Shown piece after piece: positions 35,289 through 49,007 of a stretch of 64,000 nucleotides of DNA (positions are counted from its first letter, which is position 1; every line of letters starts with the position of its first letter). The position numbers were made by a program, and so were the translations under genes. The DNA is from Klebsormidium nitens (taxonomy: Eukaryota; Streptophyta; Klebsormidiophyceae; Klebsormidiales; Klebsormidiaceae): positions 1-64,000 of the forward strand of contig DF236993.1 in assembly GCA_000708835.1 (NCBI GenBank), written 5' to 3'. The notes beneath the pieces are model-generated. The model was not told the origin of the DNA. It saw nothing but the letters and a program-made list of their open reading frames with translations, and ran no database searches.

Positions 35289-36739
35289 CTCTCTAGTTGC
35301 CCCAGCCTAGGAACGTCTGTGGGAAAACGTCAGGTAGCTGGTCACTTTCTGCAGTGCACTAACGCTTCATTTGGACTCCTACGTTCTCTGCGAAGACTCC
35401 GTATCTACGCGCGTCGCCCCTCTCGGCTTTCTCCTCATTGGCTCCGGTTGTAAGATTGGGCGTCTTCGCACACTCTTTATGCCCCACGATTTTCAGGACG
35501 AGGGGGCCAGTTCCTAATTCACGATATCTAACCAGCCCACTTATCGCCCCCTAAACCCCCAACCACTCGACCACCCCCAACACTCTTCCGTCCTCGTGGT
35601 GTTGCCTGCAAATATTGTGTTACATATCAGAATCAGTAGCAACAAGCTGGAAGACTTTTAGTAGACCGCTTGGGTAGCGGAAGGTGGTCAATCAGCCGCA
35701 TGGCGCTGGTCATTGTGATTGCTTTCAGCAGGAAAAAGTTAGTGCCGCCAGTCTATGACTGCCCCAGTCTGTGGCTGCATGCAGTGGCAAAACAGCAGCC
35801 CTTAAAACCCGCACCACATTTGTGGTCAGACATAAGAAAGGCAGTCCGAGCAGACATGTCGCTGGCTTAACCTGACTTTCAGGCCTTCAGAAAAGTAGAA
35901 ACAACAAAGGTTCATCACGGCAAATTGATAGCTTCGACCACCGATTGAAAGTCTGACAAGGGGGGGGAGATAGAGATTGAGATGACATGAAAGAAGAACG
36001 TGCACCTTTTGCCACCACTTTCTGAACCTCGGTCAACAAGTCCATCTGAAGTCCAATGCTGACCTGAAAACTGGGCACCTTGAACCACCAACAGGGAAAA
36101 GTTGTTCTTGCAATCATTGAAACGACGCCAATGCATAAAAGAATAATGTAAAGGTCTCCTCCTAACCTGCGCGTGAGACCCCCCAGCCTTGCCTGCAAAA
36201 ATGTTGCACAATAAAGCTCTGCTGCATGCCCCTCTCACGTAGTCACCGGTACAGGCCTTCCAATGTCCATGTGCAATCTGGAGCTCCAGTGCATTAGAAG
36301 ACAGGCAACTGAGAACGCGGATTTGGGACGTTTCTAGAACCCAGCAACTTTCCTTTGTCAAGACCTGCCCAGGACGAGCTTCTCTGCCCAGTGCCCAGCC
36401 CCTCACCTATTTCAACGTCTGGCCTCCTTCCCTTGTATTATATTCGTTTCCAAACCAACAACGAAGCAACACTCGAGTCCCGGGGACTCTCGGCAGTCAA
36501 TATCCAGGAATCAGGGATGGCCAGCTTTGAAGTTTGAATGTGCTCTCGGGAATTCTCCTTGTAGCGATGCCTTATAGGACTGTACTGAGCGCTTATATGC
36601 AGACGGAATGCACCTCTGGAGTCTGGCAGCTTTGCAAATTGCCGCTCCTCACCTCATCATCATGCATTGTCGACATTCAACTTCAAGGGGTCAGGGCAAT
36701 TGAGGTCTTGAAGAATTGCATTCTCACCTGCTCACAGTC
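35289..36739. other. Divergent intergenic region MBD4L / USP-like gene
   Basis: It must contain both promoters. No additional gene could be supported. Short frames on both strands around 35887-36406 contain a hydrophobic stretch but lack matching splice phases and start codons. Confidence 0.5.
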
Positions 36740-39700
36740 ATGGCGACTTCCTCCGTCCTCAGCCGCCCTTCCTCTTCCTTGAGCTGCAGAGCCATTAGTT
36801 CCTCCAGAGAGTGCTCTTCCACATATAGCTCACGCCTTACGCCCCTGCCTCTTTTGAGAGGCCGTGTTGAGAGAGCACACCGCGTAGGAGAAGGCCATGT
36901 GCAGCAGCAGCTAATTGGTCGCACAAGGCACCAATTTGGTGAAGAGGGGAGGGCTCCATTTGGGGGAGTCTTGAGAGGCCATACAAAACGTCACATTGCA
37001 GGTTAGAAATGAGCTTCCTGTTTGTCTTGAGAGAACTGCAGAAAGAGGGTGGTGCAACACTTTTTTTGAACCAAGATGTTGGCTAACGCCGCTTCCTCAT
37101 AGTACACAGGACAGTGTTCTCAACAAACTTTTCAAGGGGGTTAACTTTGAGTTGATTCAGTCTCTGGTGTGCTTGAGATTCTCCACCCCCAGTCAATCAG
37201 GTGTAATCAGGGCTAGGCTCCTAAACATAGTAAAGTGAGCAGTTTTGTAGGGCTGGCTATGAGGGCCATTGTAGCTGGTTCTTGAGCTTTCCAGATGTTG
37301 TCAATGTTGAAACTTCTTATGGTGGTCGGCAGTAGGGTAGTTTCAAAAAGGCATTCACTAAAACTTTTATGCAAAGGTTTGCAAGCTCTTCACTCTGAAT
37401 CAACGTCAAACGCCACACTGAAAAGCTATTTTCCCAACTTCCTACTCAAAGAAACCGACTGGAAGTTGCACTAAGTGAGGAGCGCTTTTCAGGGTATTTC
37501 ATGTCCGCACTAATTTTTGTGAATAAGCAGTCAAAGTTGACAGATTGAAAGCAAAGGCTAAAACCCTCTTGGGATGCACGTAATACTGCTTGTTTTTTAA
37601 GTGTTCGGCAAGGCCGGCACTTGCAGAGTAAAAGTATGGCCTTTGTTCTTCCTGTGGCCCCTTCCGATCCCATCTATGTTTGAATGAGCAGCTTCCTCAA
37701 CCTGCGTTTCAACAATATCGCCAACCTCAAGTATTGACTGGCTGTCTGATAATCCTGCATATTTGATGAAGTGGATTGTTGCAAAAACTATACCCCCTTG
37801 CGTGCAGTCAACGCAAGCGGCGAGTCACTGGCAACAGAGATCCCCAGCGAGGCTCCGGCGGCCGCCTCCTTCAAGCACATTCTCCTTCCCATCATTGACA
37901 GCAACCCGTATCTTTCCAGTGGGACGAGGGCGGTGAGTGCGCACTGAATACCCATACCAAGCGGCATTCGGTTTGTTCCAAAAACCATAATATCCACAAG
38001 TTGGTTTTAAATCAGTCTGTATACACTGAAGAACATCCTGTTGCAGACCACAACAGCTGTGGTCATTGATCTCTCAACATCGTTATCAATCTTTTGAGTG
38101 CGGTGATTAGCATGGAGCAGGGTATTTCGGTTGTCTGCTTGATCACGTTATCTTGCAAGGGGGATTGATGCAATCAGGTACCTGAAGCTCGTTAAAAGTA
38201 TCTTAGTGGTCAGCTTAACAGCATCAGCATTGATTCTTTCGCAGGCCGCTTCCACTGTAACATCTCTAGCGCGTGCGTTTGGCTCCGACATCACGGTAGC
38301 TGGTGAGTAAGCGGAAGCGTCTTTGCTGGCCTCTGAGTGTCAAGAATACACTGAAAGGCGAGCTTTTCCTGAATGACAGCTCATAAACCATGGGAAAGCT
38401 TATCATGACGGGGAGTTAAGTACCCTGCGGTTTTACTGGGCTAGCCATGCCTTGTGGTCGGAGGACTCTGCTAGGCGGCATGCTGTCGCTATTCTTTGCC
38501 GGTTCTGTGATGTGGCAGTCGACTGGTACTACAAGATCGTCTAGATTTGGAAGAAATTATTGGAACGAACTCGATAATGTACTTTGGCCTGAGCACCCGC
38601 TGCTTTCATGCTTGGTCATGTTGCACTTGAAGAAATTTTGTCGCTCCCGACGTTTTAGAAGCCGACTCGAAGGTGGTTGTGAAAAGTCTCATTCGACTTT
38701 GCTAGGACTTAAAAATACACGTTGATATTGCTGCTGAGTGAAGAGTGAGAAACTTTGGTTGCTTGCATTACCATCACCAGTGTTCCAAAGGATCCACCGT
38801 GCGCTCTTATATCTGGCCGGAGAAACTTTATGAGGACCGGGCGATGGCAAAGATTCCACTCTTTGCGTTCCGTTTTGGTGCTGCTTCAAAGGAGGACCCG
38901 GTGGTATGATCTACCAAAGTCGGGAGAACTTTGCGACCTCGTCACTCGAACGGTTTTTCCTGGGAGCTAGGGTTATCCTAGTCTATGAGCTGCTCGCGTT
39001 CCTCAACTTAGAGAGAGACCCATTCTTCCTCGTTACAGTGGTCGATGAGGGGCCCTTCGCCGGAGATAAGGAGCTTCGTGCGAAGAACATTAGGTGGCAT
39101 CTGGCCGAAGGTGAGGACTACTCCCGACTTCGTGCAGATGCGTCTTCTCTGTCTCAGCACACGGAAGGAGGGCATTGCCAATAATTTGATTTCGAAACCG
39201 CCGGTCAAGACCGCTTTGAACAATCTCAAAGCCATAGTGCCCACAACTCGTAAGATGCTACCAGTGTTTATGATCACTCGATTCGATCAATACAGACCAC
39301 GCCTAGTATTCGACCACACACTAGAGATGGCTAACAAAAGTGCTCGACTCTCGAGAACGAGTCGACAGCAACAGTCCACAAAATGTGGCTCCCCGTTCGA
39401 AATCGTGCTTGAAGGACGCGACGTTGATAGGAGCCCCCTGCTGGTTATTTTCAAGAATCACAGAACTGCTGTTCAACATAGGAATTGCTCGAAGGAGAAC
39501 GCTTTCAGTTGTCGAGGCTTAAGGGCTCTGGCTGACGTCTAGAGAAAATTTGGTACCTTTGCAGGGGGCTTCGAGAATTTTGCGCTGATTGAAAAGGAAG
39601 GTCAGAACCCTGGCGCTGCCATTGGCGAGATCGCGGACGACATGAATCTTGACCTGGTGAGGCGAAAAGACTTCTTTGTTTCGTTGGCAGTGAAATCAAT

Positions 39701-39937
39701 GTGTGCTCGTTGCGAAAGTCACGAGCGTCAAGCCTTGTGCACGTGCTCCTTCGTATCGTCAGGGCAAGCCGGGGCTCAATTATCCACTCGCTGTTACTTG
39801 ACTAAAGAGGGTCAGTCTCATGCTCCATGACATGTTTCTTACAGGTGGTACTAGGCATGGAGTCGATCCATTCCAAGCAGATTGACGGAAACACACTTGC
39901 AGAGTTTGTCCCTTGTCCCGTCCTCCTCCTCCCCTGA
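36740..39937 (+). CDS. Plastid-targeted USP-like (adenine nucleotide alpha-hydrolase fold) protein
   Basis: Six exons: 36740-37001, 37808-37932, 38245-38302, 39039-39110, 39565-39656 and 39845-39937, 702 nt, 233 aa, all GT-AG with matching phases. Exon 1 begins MATSSVLSRPSSSLSCRAIS and is rich in Ser and Arg, which suggests a chloroplast transit peptide of up to about 85 residues. The mature part has the alternating strand-helix pattern of universal stress proteins: FKHILLPIIDSNPYLS opening strand, DITVAVVDEGP second strand, IGEIADDMNLDLVVLGMESI, and a final VPCPVLLLP strand. The classic ATP-binding GxxGxxxxGS loop of bacterial UspA is not visible, so nucleotide binding is uncertain. I recognise it as a plant-conserved USP-like protein of unknown role. 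Confidence 0.85.
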
Positions 39938-42089
39938 TCCAGAGATGCTATTCGTTGTACAAATTGTTTCGTTATGTAGAACGAGAACTGCACTCAATGT
40001 TAATCAGCAGGCAGGACCAGAGCTGTATATCCAACCGTAGAATCTGCTCCAATCAGAGACAAAGCTTACGCAAGAGTTGCTCGAAGCATTGGGCAACTTG
40101 CAAGAAGAGCAGAAGCACGAGCGTCCTTGTATCTAGTTCTCGGCTTCACCGACAGTGCTCAAGTGTACATTGACCGATAGGACCGGACCAAGCAACCAGC
40201 GCTAGGCCCGACTTTGTAACCAGATTGCATATGCACACGTCTGACTTCCGCACTGCCTTGTCATTCTGCAATCATTTAGTGCTTGCACTTACTTTCCTGA
40301 TTGTGCGTTTGCCATTAACAGTTGTTTGGGCTAGGAGAGCTAGGAGAGCAGTAGTGCCTAACATCAATCCGAACAACTGCACAAATTCATATCGTCCGCG
40401 CATCCGCTGGGCCTTGGGAACAGGCTTCAAGCATGTTGGGCATGATCTTTCTGCTAGACACAATTTTTTTGTTCTCGCGCCCAGTGGCATGTTTGTGAGT
40501 CCAACGCCAATATTCAATTTGGTCGACCTCAGTCCCTTGTGAATTGGCGAAATCATTATCTTCAAAGCTCCGAGGAATGAAGAATGAAAGACAAGAAGTG
40601 CTTCATATGTAGATCAGACGGGCGGGCGCGGAGGCGCACGCATTGAATTTTGAATAGCGCTTCTAATTGGCGTAGTGGAATCACCGAGGCTTGCAGTGGC
40701 GCCTGATTGACTCGAAGTGAATGGTCAAGCTAGTTCATAAAGTTCCTCAAAATAGGGTATGCATCGCAATGCGGTTGTTGATTCAATACGTAGATGAGAT
40801 ACCGTACCTACCACCGTGGGTTTGACTAATAGTAGCACTTTAGTAGAACATCATACCGTACGGTATATCTATCCATGGTGTGAAGAGGAGAGTTGGAGCC
40901 TGCCTGTGATAACAACTGAGCTGGTGAGTCACGAGTGCAACGACTCGAGTCACTAGTGCAGTTTCTCTCGTATGGTTTGTGTACCCGACCGGTATGTAAA
41001 ACCGGTGGTCTTCTGATTTGCACCTAGAGTGACCACTCCGATTGTCGAGTCACCATGCGCTGTCGGAGACTGTCTCCGGGGCGGTCGGACAAGGATGATG
41101 TGCTCGCGCTGCAAATTATTTACCGTACCTTGCTGATCATTGATGGGTCCGGTACGGTCTGTACTGGAATACGTTGCTCAAAAGCAATCCCGCAGAATCC
41201 GGCTTTGTCAGAGTTTCTCATTGCACAGATCTTCGTTTAGTTCCTAACCATCTCCCGACTCCTAAGGAGCGGACGTATGCCCCCGTAGGAGGAACGTTTT
41301 TCCTAAGATTCTGGAAAAGGCAGCTTTGGCAAGACCCATTTGTGATATCTATGCGTTATCAAAGTAGTATAATGGTTACAAAGAAGAAGCGCTTATGAAA
41401 CTCCCGGGCTCCATAAATCCAGACTGTGTAGCGGACCTGCGGAACCGGTTTGCATTTACCCGCGACAGCGGTTCGGATGGTGACGTCATGCGAGATCCTC
41501 TCCCAAGATATTTCGGCCTCGGGGGCAGCTGGGCCTCGGGGAACTGTTCAATGGAGGAAATGGCCGCTAACTTAGCTCTTGCAATGGAGGTCCAATTAGA
41601 CTCAGAGGGGCCGCTAGGTACTTGTCTCGCGGCGGTGTCGTTGTCGGGGGTGAAGGAAAGAAGCCCTGGTGAGCAGGCACTGAAGTGCAAGGCATCGAGC
41701 TGCGAAATGCGCAATGCAACCCCCTCGTACCCTGCGCAATCGATAGGAAGCGACGGGAATCGAGCGCTAGATCTTTGTGAGCAGATTGTGCGAGGCTAAG
41801 TGGCAATGCGCAGAGCTCGCAATGCAGTTTGCAAGTGCAGCGTAGCTGACGGGAACAAGCACAGGGAGTGCATTGTGGTGGCCACCAGAATTTGCACCAA
41901 ACAAAAGGATGAGCAGATCGTGTTGATTCGTTGATGTGTGAGGCCCGTCTTTGAGAGCTTTCTCTAAGTCTTGGCTTAAGCTCTCAGTTGATCGGCACTG
42001 AGAGTTGTCTCTGCTTCTTGGCTTAGAAAAGGTTCTGATGCTTCAACTCTGAGCACCCTTGTGCGGCGAGGGCACCCCAGGAAGGCGGG
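39938..42089. other. Intergenic and 5' flank of the RRM gene
   Basis: No supported gene. A GTAC-rich segment with GGTACGGT and CCGTACGG palindromes spans about 40790-41170. A 134-codon frame at 41395-41799 could be a 5' UTR exon or an upstream frame of the next gene, but nothing confirms it. Confidence 0.5.
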
Positions 42090-45000
42090 ATGGCTGGTCC
42101 CACAAGCCACTCTGGTGGGTCGTCCTCCATGGCCGCTGACCTCAGCAACGACGGTGAGCAGCCGTCGCACCCGCGGCGGCCCGAGTTCGGGGGGGGTCCC
42201 CAGAAAACCTTCCCCATGGGAATGCACCCTGCGGTGCTGCCGGTCCCTGCCTTTGGGATGCAAAACGGGTTCAGGGGGTCAATGATGCCCCCCCCGGATG
42301 GGATGGTCCCAATGGGGGGCATGGTTTCGGGGCCTGGGATGGTGTTCCCATTTCACCCGGGTATGCGCATGATGCCTGGGCCAGTTCCCATGATGCCGCA
42401 CGGTTTCTCCGACCACATGATGGGGCGCCAGTTCCCGCGACCGTTCATGATGGGCCAACACCCCCACAACCAGGTGGGGATGCTCAATGCGGGGATGGAG
42501 GCCGGGGTTCTGCACTTCCAGCAGAATCACCGGCCGCGCCACCGTCCTGAAGGGGGGCAGAACCACAGGAGGGAGTACAGTTCGGGGTCCGCGGGGTCCG
42601 GCGGATCAGGCGACCTGCGGTCGTCCACGTCGGGGGTGAGCGTGCAAGAAATGAAGGAGCTAGAGGACTTGCTGTCGAAGCTGAACCCCCTAGCGGAGGA
42701 GTTTGTGCCGCCTGGAACGGAGGAAGGGGGATCGGGAGTCGGCGGGTCGTCACTGCAGGGGGGCCAGAGTGGAAAAGGAAAGGTGAGCAGCAGCGAGAGG
42801 CGATCAGCAACGGGGGTTGGTTCGGCATCCAGGCAAGGAGAAAGTTAGGGTGTGTCTTGGGTTTCTTTGTTGCCTGGAGACTTGCATTGCGTGTGGACAT
42901 GTCTGGCAAAGCGTGCAAATGCACAAAGTCGTTTTTGGCAAGGACAAGGAGAGGTGGCGTCAGTAGCACTTCCTGATGTGTCGACTGTTGAGGTTTCAGA
43001 TAAAGCGTGCTTAGCACAATGCAAGAAGCGGACTCTGCTTTGAGGACATCAACGACCGCCCATTGCTGCATTGCATAGGGTGTTCTCATTCCTGCGCAAG
43101 CAGGCGTGGTGCTTATTCCAACGTGCGTTCTTGGATGGCCTGAGTGCAACAATTTAACTTCCAAACTCTGAATAAACAAAAGCGCACCCCAAAGTATAGC
43201 AGTTGGGGAGTTTGTGAACCTAGCACGCCATCAAAACCCAACTGCAGAGAGAAATGCTGCCCCCACATTGATCAGAAAAGCAGGTTGGTAGAGACACGGA
43301 ACAAAGGAATGCAATCATGTGTGTGCAGAAGAAAAATGGTGTTTCGGGTGGGAAGAGGAAGGGTGGTCGCAGCGGCAGGGCGCACCGGGAAGACAGCATC
43401 AAGCGGACGGTGTATGTGTCGGACATCGACCAGTCGGTGAGCGTTCAAACCCTCTGCTGTGCCAAGTGTTCGGCGCTCTCTCTGACACTTCTACGTTCTA
43501 GAATGCAAGGTCCATACATTCCATATGAATTTAGTTGCTAGGCAGATTAAGACGCTGTTTCTTCTTTTCTCAGAACCTCAATGCATGGAAGAAAGAAGCT
43601 TCGATGCATGTTAGCACAAACGTTTGCGGCAGATCACGGCATCTGTATGACAATGTTTGAGGCATCTGAAGATTACAAGGTCTGAGCTCTTCTCTATTTC
43701 CTGCAGGTCACAGAAGAGCAGTTAGCTTCAGTGTTTTTGCAATGTGGTCAGGTAAGGCACTCCAGCCTCTTGCCACCAAGAGAAAGCAGGGCTTTGCATT
43801 AAGTGGCTTGCGCGCTTTTGCTTCGTCGCGACACCGGTCTCCAACCACCAAACCTTCCGCGAGTGCCTTCGCTTCAAGCGGTGCTGATCCCTGGCAATGT
43901 GGTTGTACTTGCCAGCCCCAAGCAAGGCTCACATCTTGAATCGGGGAATTAAATGCAACCCATTCTCTGTATGAGCGCTCCCTCTGCTATTTCCCTCTAC
44001 ATGCTAACTCTTCTCTGAAGGCTCTCTCGAAAGTCCCTTGGTAAGTCCTGCCGTAGACTGTTAGCATCTATTGCTCCTGAGATCAAGATGTCACTGGCTT
44101 GCAGGTTGTAGATTGTAGAATCTGCGGAGACCCCAATTCGGTGCTCCGCTTTGCGTTTGTTGAGTTTGTAGATGAAGGTGAGGATGTCTGTCCATCTTCC
44201 GGAACCTTCAGGCCCCAAATTCCTCTGTGACAACGTTCATAAGTAGCGGGGTTTGGCTTCTGGATGCTCGTGAAGCACGCGCGGTGCCGCTGTATCAGAA
44301 ACTGCTGTGCCCTTTGCTGCTCCGATGTGCAAGTGACAATAAGAAGACATTTGATGAGACATGTCAGTAAGCTGCTTATAATGGCCTGTGACGGGGCTTG
44401 CCTGTATAGAATTGCGGGGGTTGCTATCAGGCTGCTGAGAGGAGCTTGTGAGGAGGCCACATAATTGGTGCCGTCCAGAAAGTTCAGAAGAGAGCTCAAT
44501 GTCCAGTGCTGACTGTGTGTCCTCGGCTGTGCACTTTTGTTGGAACTACTCTGCCAAAATCTGTGAAGCGTCAAGAAAGTTTCCCGTGTGTGTGAAACGG
44601 TGCTAACTCCGGTTGTGGTGTGCGCTCTTCAGAGGGGGCGAGAAACGCGTTGAGCCTAGCTGGCACAGTAATGGGCTACTACCCTGTGAGGGTGCTCCCA
44701 TCGAAAACGGCAATCATTCCGGTGAACCCGACGTTCTTGCCACGGGTAAGGGCCGCAACACAACCTTGGCTCGGCAGTCACTATTTCTGCTATGATGGAA
44801 GACTTATCACGAGCCACTCGTGTGGCCTGAACTTCTGCACAAACTGTACATTGTTAGACCTTTTGTGGATCTGACGGGACATTGTCCCTGGGACGGCACT
44901 TCGCTGTAGCTGTGAGCGTTCGTTCCTGGTATGGCTCTGCGTCAGCACATCCAATAGTTCCGTTTCTCCCTCTGCTTAAGCGTCAGCAGTGCTTGCGGGC

Positions 45001-47257
45001 CTGGGCTGCTTGCCTGCTTCTTTCTGAAGAGTCTACCAACCGGTAAACGGTTCTGATTCCGCCTTAGTTACTTGCGGAGCAGACTGCTCCAACACAGTCT
45101 TAAGCAGAACGATGTCATTTCGTCTCTGCGTTTGTCTTCGTCTTTGTCCAGCCGAGCATGCACGTTGTCTACAGTCCATCCTGGCCTGGTCACCTGGTCC
45201 ACTGGTTTCCGCTGTTCCCTCTTCTCTGTCTTTTGTAATACTTTGTCTTTTGTAATACTTCGTCTTTTTCAACACTTTGCCGGCACTCTCCGCTTACGCT
45301 GCCCCCCGTTTTGCAGAGCGAAGACGACAGAGATCTTTGCAGCCGCACGGTCTACTGCGCAAACATCGACAAAAAGGTAGGACTCCTGATTCAGATGGAC
45401 TTTGATACTCGGCTGGGTAGGTTTTCCCGGACTGCCAGGGAATCTCAGACAATCCGTAAGCAAATACTTAGGCAGCACGGCAGCTGCAGACTGGAAAACC
45501 GCAGAACAAGCAGACGTCTGGTTATTGCTCATTAGTTGGTGCTTAGCTCAGACACTCGATTCGCTTCATTCTGCAAGGCAAAGGTTGAGTCTTTCGGAAG
45601 CTTTGTTCGCGCGACGTCAGACAAGCCGTTCGGGGAGGCGGGAGTCCGTCTGATGGGTTTCATTCGCGGTTTGCTAACCATTGCTGGGCCCCCTTACCTG
45701 CGCAGGTTACCCAGGCTGACGTCAAGCTGTTCTTCGAGTCCCTCTGTGGGGAGGTGAGTCACGCCAACAGCCCTTGTCTCTGTTCCTCTCTCTTTTCTCA
45801 TCCAAGTGATCCAAGCCTTTGTGACAGATTGCAGTTACACGACCTCTTTTGTTCCTGATTCCTCTGAGCGTGATTGCCGTTCCTGTCGTCTCCCGAAAGC
45901 CGCTTTAGTCAGTCACGACTTGAGGGGGATTGATGCACCTCGTGCATCAGAAGCTGCCGGTGATAACGCAAATGGTTAATCAGCTGCCAGCTGGAAGGTA
46001 ACGAGCATCCGTCGAGCGACTTTCCAACCTTGCCTGCAGGTCGGGAGGCTCAGACTTCTGGGCGATTTCCACCACTCGACCCGGATAGCCTTCGTTGAGT
46101 TTATCCATGTAAGTGCGCAGTCCCTTTCGTGCCGGAATTGTTGCTGTGAGCGTGGCTTCGAACAGAAGTCTGAGTTTGTCTCGGAACAAGCCGATTCTTG
46201 CAACGAGGATCAGCAGCGGAAAAGGGGTGAGGAGCATACTGTCTCAACCTGTCTCTCGTCTCCGTTTGGCAATCAACCCAAAGAATTTGACAATCAAGGT
46301 CTTCAGCTTGGGGCAACTTGGAAATGCTGATACAAGGCGTGCCGTCGAGGGTGTTCCTGGGATCCGCTGAGGTCCCGTCCTTCGTTTGTTTAGAAACCAG
46401 TCCGCGTCGTTTTGTAGTCTGTCCGCACTCCGGATTTGGATCTCGTGTCGTTTTACTCGAAGCTATGTTTCAAAAAGGCAATTGAAAATTGCCGTTTATT
46501 GACCGGTCAATTTTTCAAGGAACAAAGCAATGTTTAGTGGCCCTCGTCGGTCCCTGTGGTTAGGAGTCGCTAGTTCTTCCATCTTATTGCACTGTTCCCA
46601 CCGTGTCACCACTGATTGGGACTGTGAGTCGACTCCAGTCCTTACTCGCATCGTCTCCCAGCAGATATCGGGAACAAACGGGAAGGTAGCAACAAAATAC
46701 GGAAAACTTGAAAGGATTGTGAACCGGAAATTGTTGTTGAATGTACAGGCGGAGAGTGCAATGGCGGCGCTAAACTGCAGCGGGGCTATTCTGGGCTCGT
46801 TGCCAATCAGGTGAGCGGGCTTCCACGCTTCCGAAGCTGGCCACGTGTCAATTTCGTTTCCTTGCGAAGCATAGCGCTGATTATTTCTTAATAACGGAGC
46901 TTCATTGGTGCCTTGAGAGACCGGCGTATAATAAACACAAGTGAAAGCTACGGTGGTCAGTGTGCTATGGCCGACGTAGCGTCCTGGGTGGAACTGGCTG
47001 TTGATGAGAAGGCTCAGATCTCGACAAGCAGGTCGTCTTTGTAGCGGGAGTCACTTTAAGCTGCGCAATATTTATGTTGGGTTGCCATGCAGTTGATATG
47101 GCTTATTACAAGGCCTGATTCGTGGACATACTGGCAGATTCCGTGGTCGTACTGGCTGCTTTCTAATGCAGTCGTGTTTCCGTTTCTCCTTCCTAGGGTG
47201 AGTCCGTCCAAGACGCCTGTTCGCCCTCGGTCGCCGCACCCCCACCACAACCGTTGA
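42090..47257 (+). CDS. PABC-interacting protein with PAM2 motif and two RRMs (CID8-13 type)
   Basis: Plant-type cytoplasmic or nuclear RNA-binding protein that docks on poly(A)-binding protein. Ten exons: 42090-42782, 43329-43436, 43707-43751, 44105-44177, 44633-44745, 45317-45376, 45706-45753, 46040-46108, 46749-46810 and 47197-47257, 1332 nt, 443 aa, phases consistent. Exon 1 encodes a Met/Pro/Gly-rich region and the PAM2 motif LSKLNPLAEEFVPPG (about 195-209). A basic linker GKRKGGRSGR precedes RRM1 (RNP2 VYVSDI, RNP1 LRFAFVEF) and RRM2 (RNP2 VYCANI, RNP1 TRIAFVEF). The C-terminus is Pro/His-rich. Three exons are only 45, 48 and 60 nt. ATG 42090 is the first in frame; a second Met at residue 14 is possible. 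Confidence 0.95.
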
Positions 47258-48975
47258 TCATGACAATTTCGGCCGAGCCATGTTCTTCAATGAGATCGTA
47301 GCTGTGATTACAACGGGAGTAGGTTTAGGCCATCCTCGAGTAGATGGTGAGGAGAATAAGGGGGTGCCAGGCTCCTGCGGGAGTGCTTGAGTTTTTCAGA
47401 TGTTTTGTCCCTCCAGGTGAGCGGAACGCGATAAAGACCATTTTTTGGGCGACTAGCGCCCACCTTACAGCATTGTGTGCATGCATCATCTGTGTTGCTT
47501 AACGCATTAGTACAGGACGAGCTTAGGTATAGGGGGAGTAGTGTGCATATTGTGAGAAGTTGTGCAAGGTCCTGTTGATAGCTGCAAATATGAGTACGTT
47601 GATTGGCAAAACTTAACCCTAGTGCAATTCGAAGTAGGAGCGGTGAGGCGACTTGTTGCTTTGGGACTCTGAGTTGATAACGGTTGTGGTACACGCTTGC
47701 CACTTGGATTGTTTCATTGATTCTCCTAGAGCAATCACTCATGAGATACCTGCTGCGATCATTGACTTGTTGTCATAGTCGGAATTGAGTCAGTCAATTG
47801 CACGGCGGATGGTCAGCTAGGCATATATGAGCATGAACCGCACGATGGAATCGTTTACTGATGCTAGATATGCCTTGCACTCGCTCATGCACGCACGCTG
47901 CATGCTGGGCACGTTCAATTGCAACATAACATGCATGCACTGAACGCCAGAATTCAATTAAGGAGGCAGTATTATCTGCTTGAACTGATTCGGGCCCGGA
48001 CTCTATTGAATCTACATCGATCAAAAACAACTGCAGGTGCGTGTCAGAACATGTGAGCCTGTGCTTCAAGACGATTTTGTTGGATGCGGGCCAACAAGGA
48101 GACGCAGTATGTTTCGATCTGCAAGATGTTGCGTTGCGCTGCATAAAGCAGATTTTTTGCACACATCATACGTGCAAGTCCAGGCATGCAGACTCGAGCG
48201 ATCCCTATCGTCGGGGTACATCATTTCATTGGCGCGTTGTCATATATATTGTATCAACGTCCCATGATGTTTACTACTTCATGTCAAGACCACATAACAT
48301 GCGGAGTGGTTGCATCACATGTTTCGTGACCTCAACTCTCTCAACATTTCGCTTCATGAGACATCTTCTTCATCCCTGGACTTCGTGGACGTAGTCAAGG
48401 GCTTTGCTTAAGTTGACAGAACGTGACGCACGCTTCGAGGACCAATTGATGCTAAGTCGTATCCCAAACGTCAGCAGCGATAGACGAGCTTCTCGAAAGC
48501 TCGCTTGGGTGGAAATTTGAATGGCAATCGTCACGCGGATTCTTGCAAGGAGAAGTTAGCAGAAGCTTATCTGGACTGCTCGCTCCTCATACGTACGTCT
48601 CAAACAGTAATATTGTCGGTAGAAGGATAATGAATGGTTGAAGCAAATATCTGAAAGTGGGCTCTAGTCGGAAACTTTCAAGCTATGCAGAACACTAGAT
48701 CTCGCCATTGAATGACTTGTCAACCTCAATTGGTCAGGACCCTTGAACTTCACAAGGCTGTACAAGTAAACCCCACTCTTTCCGGTGGTTCGGTCCTCAA
48801 GTGGGTATTGTTCATAGTCGTTTTAATCTACGGCCCCACTCGCTGGCTCATTTGGCTGTGGACTTGATGATTCTGCGTCGCCCACTTCGTGAGGATGTCC
48901 ATCACATCGTGAACGCTTATCTCCGTCTTCCCTCCGGCCACCAGGTGATTGACGGCCGCCGTTGCCAGACCCGCA
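47258..48975. other. Intergenic between RRM gene and GTPase gene
   Basis: Contains the 3' UTR of the RRM gene and the 3' flank of the GTPase gene (convergent). TGCATG words cluster at 47870-47945. A plus-strand frame ending at 49007 is listed separately. Nothing else is supported. Confidence 0.5.
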
Positions 48976-49007
48976 TCAACGTGATTCAGAGTGACGAGAT
49001 TGTATAA
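48860..49007 (+). CDS. Possible exon or gene fragment, unknown
   Basis: A plus-strand frame with coding-like composition runs to a TAA at 49005-49007 and includes HHIVNAYLRLPSGHQVIDGR and INVIQSDEIV. It overlaps the last codons of the minus-strand GTPase gene by about 30 bp. No start, splice partner or family could be assigned, so it may be chance or a relic. Confidence 0.2.

Noticed and set aside
36724-36924. Minus-strand exon-like frame with ELYVEEHSLEEL
   Set aside because: The plus strand carries a transit-peptide exon whose phase fits the downstream USP-like exons exactly; the minus frame is its shadow.
41395-41799. 134-codon frame upstream of the RRM gene
   Set aside because: Starts with ATG but shows no family, and the RRM gene is complete from its own ATG at 42090; at most a 5' UTR exon.
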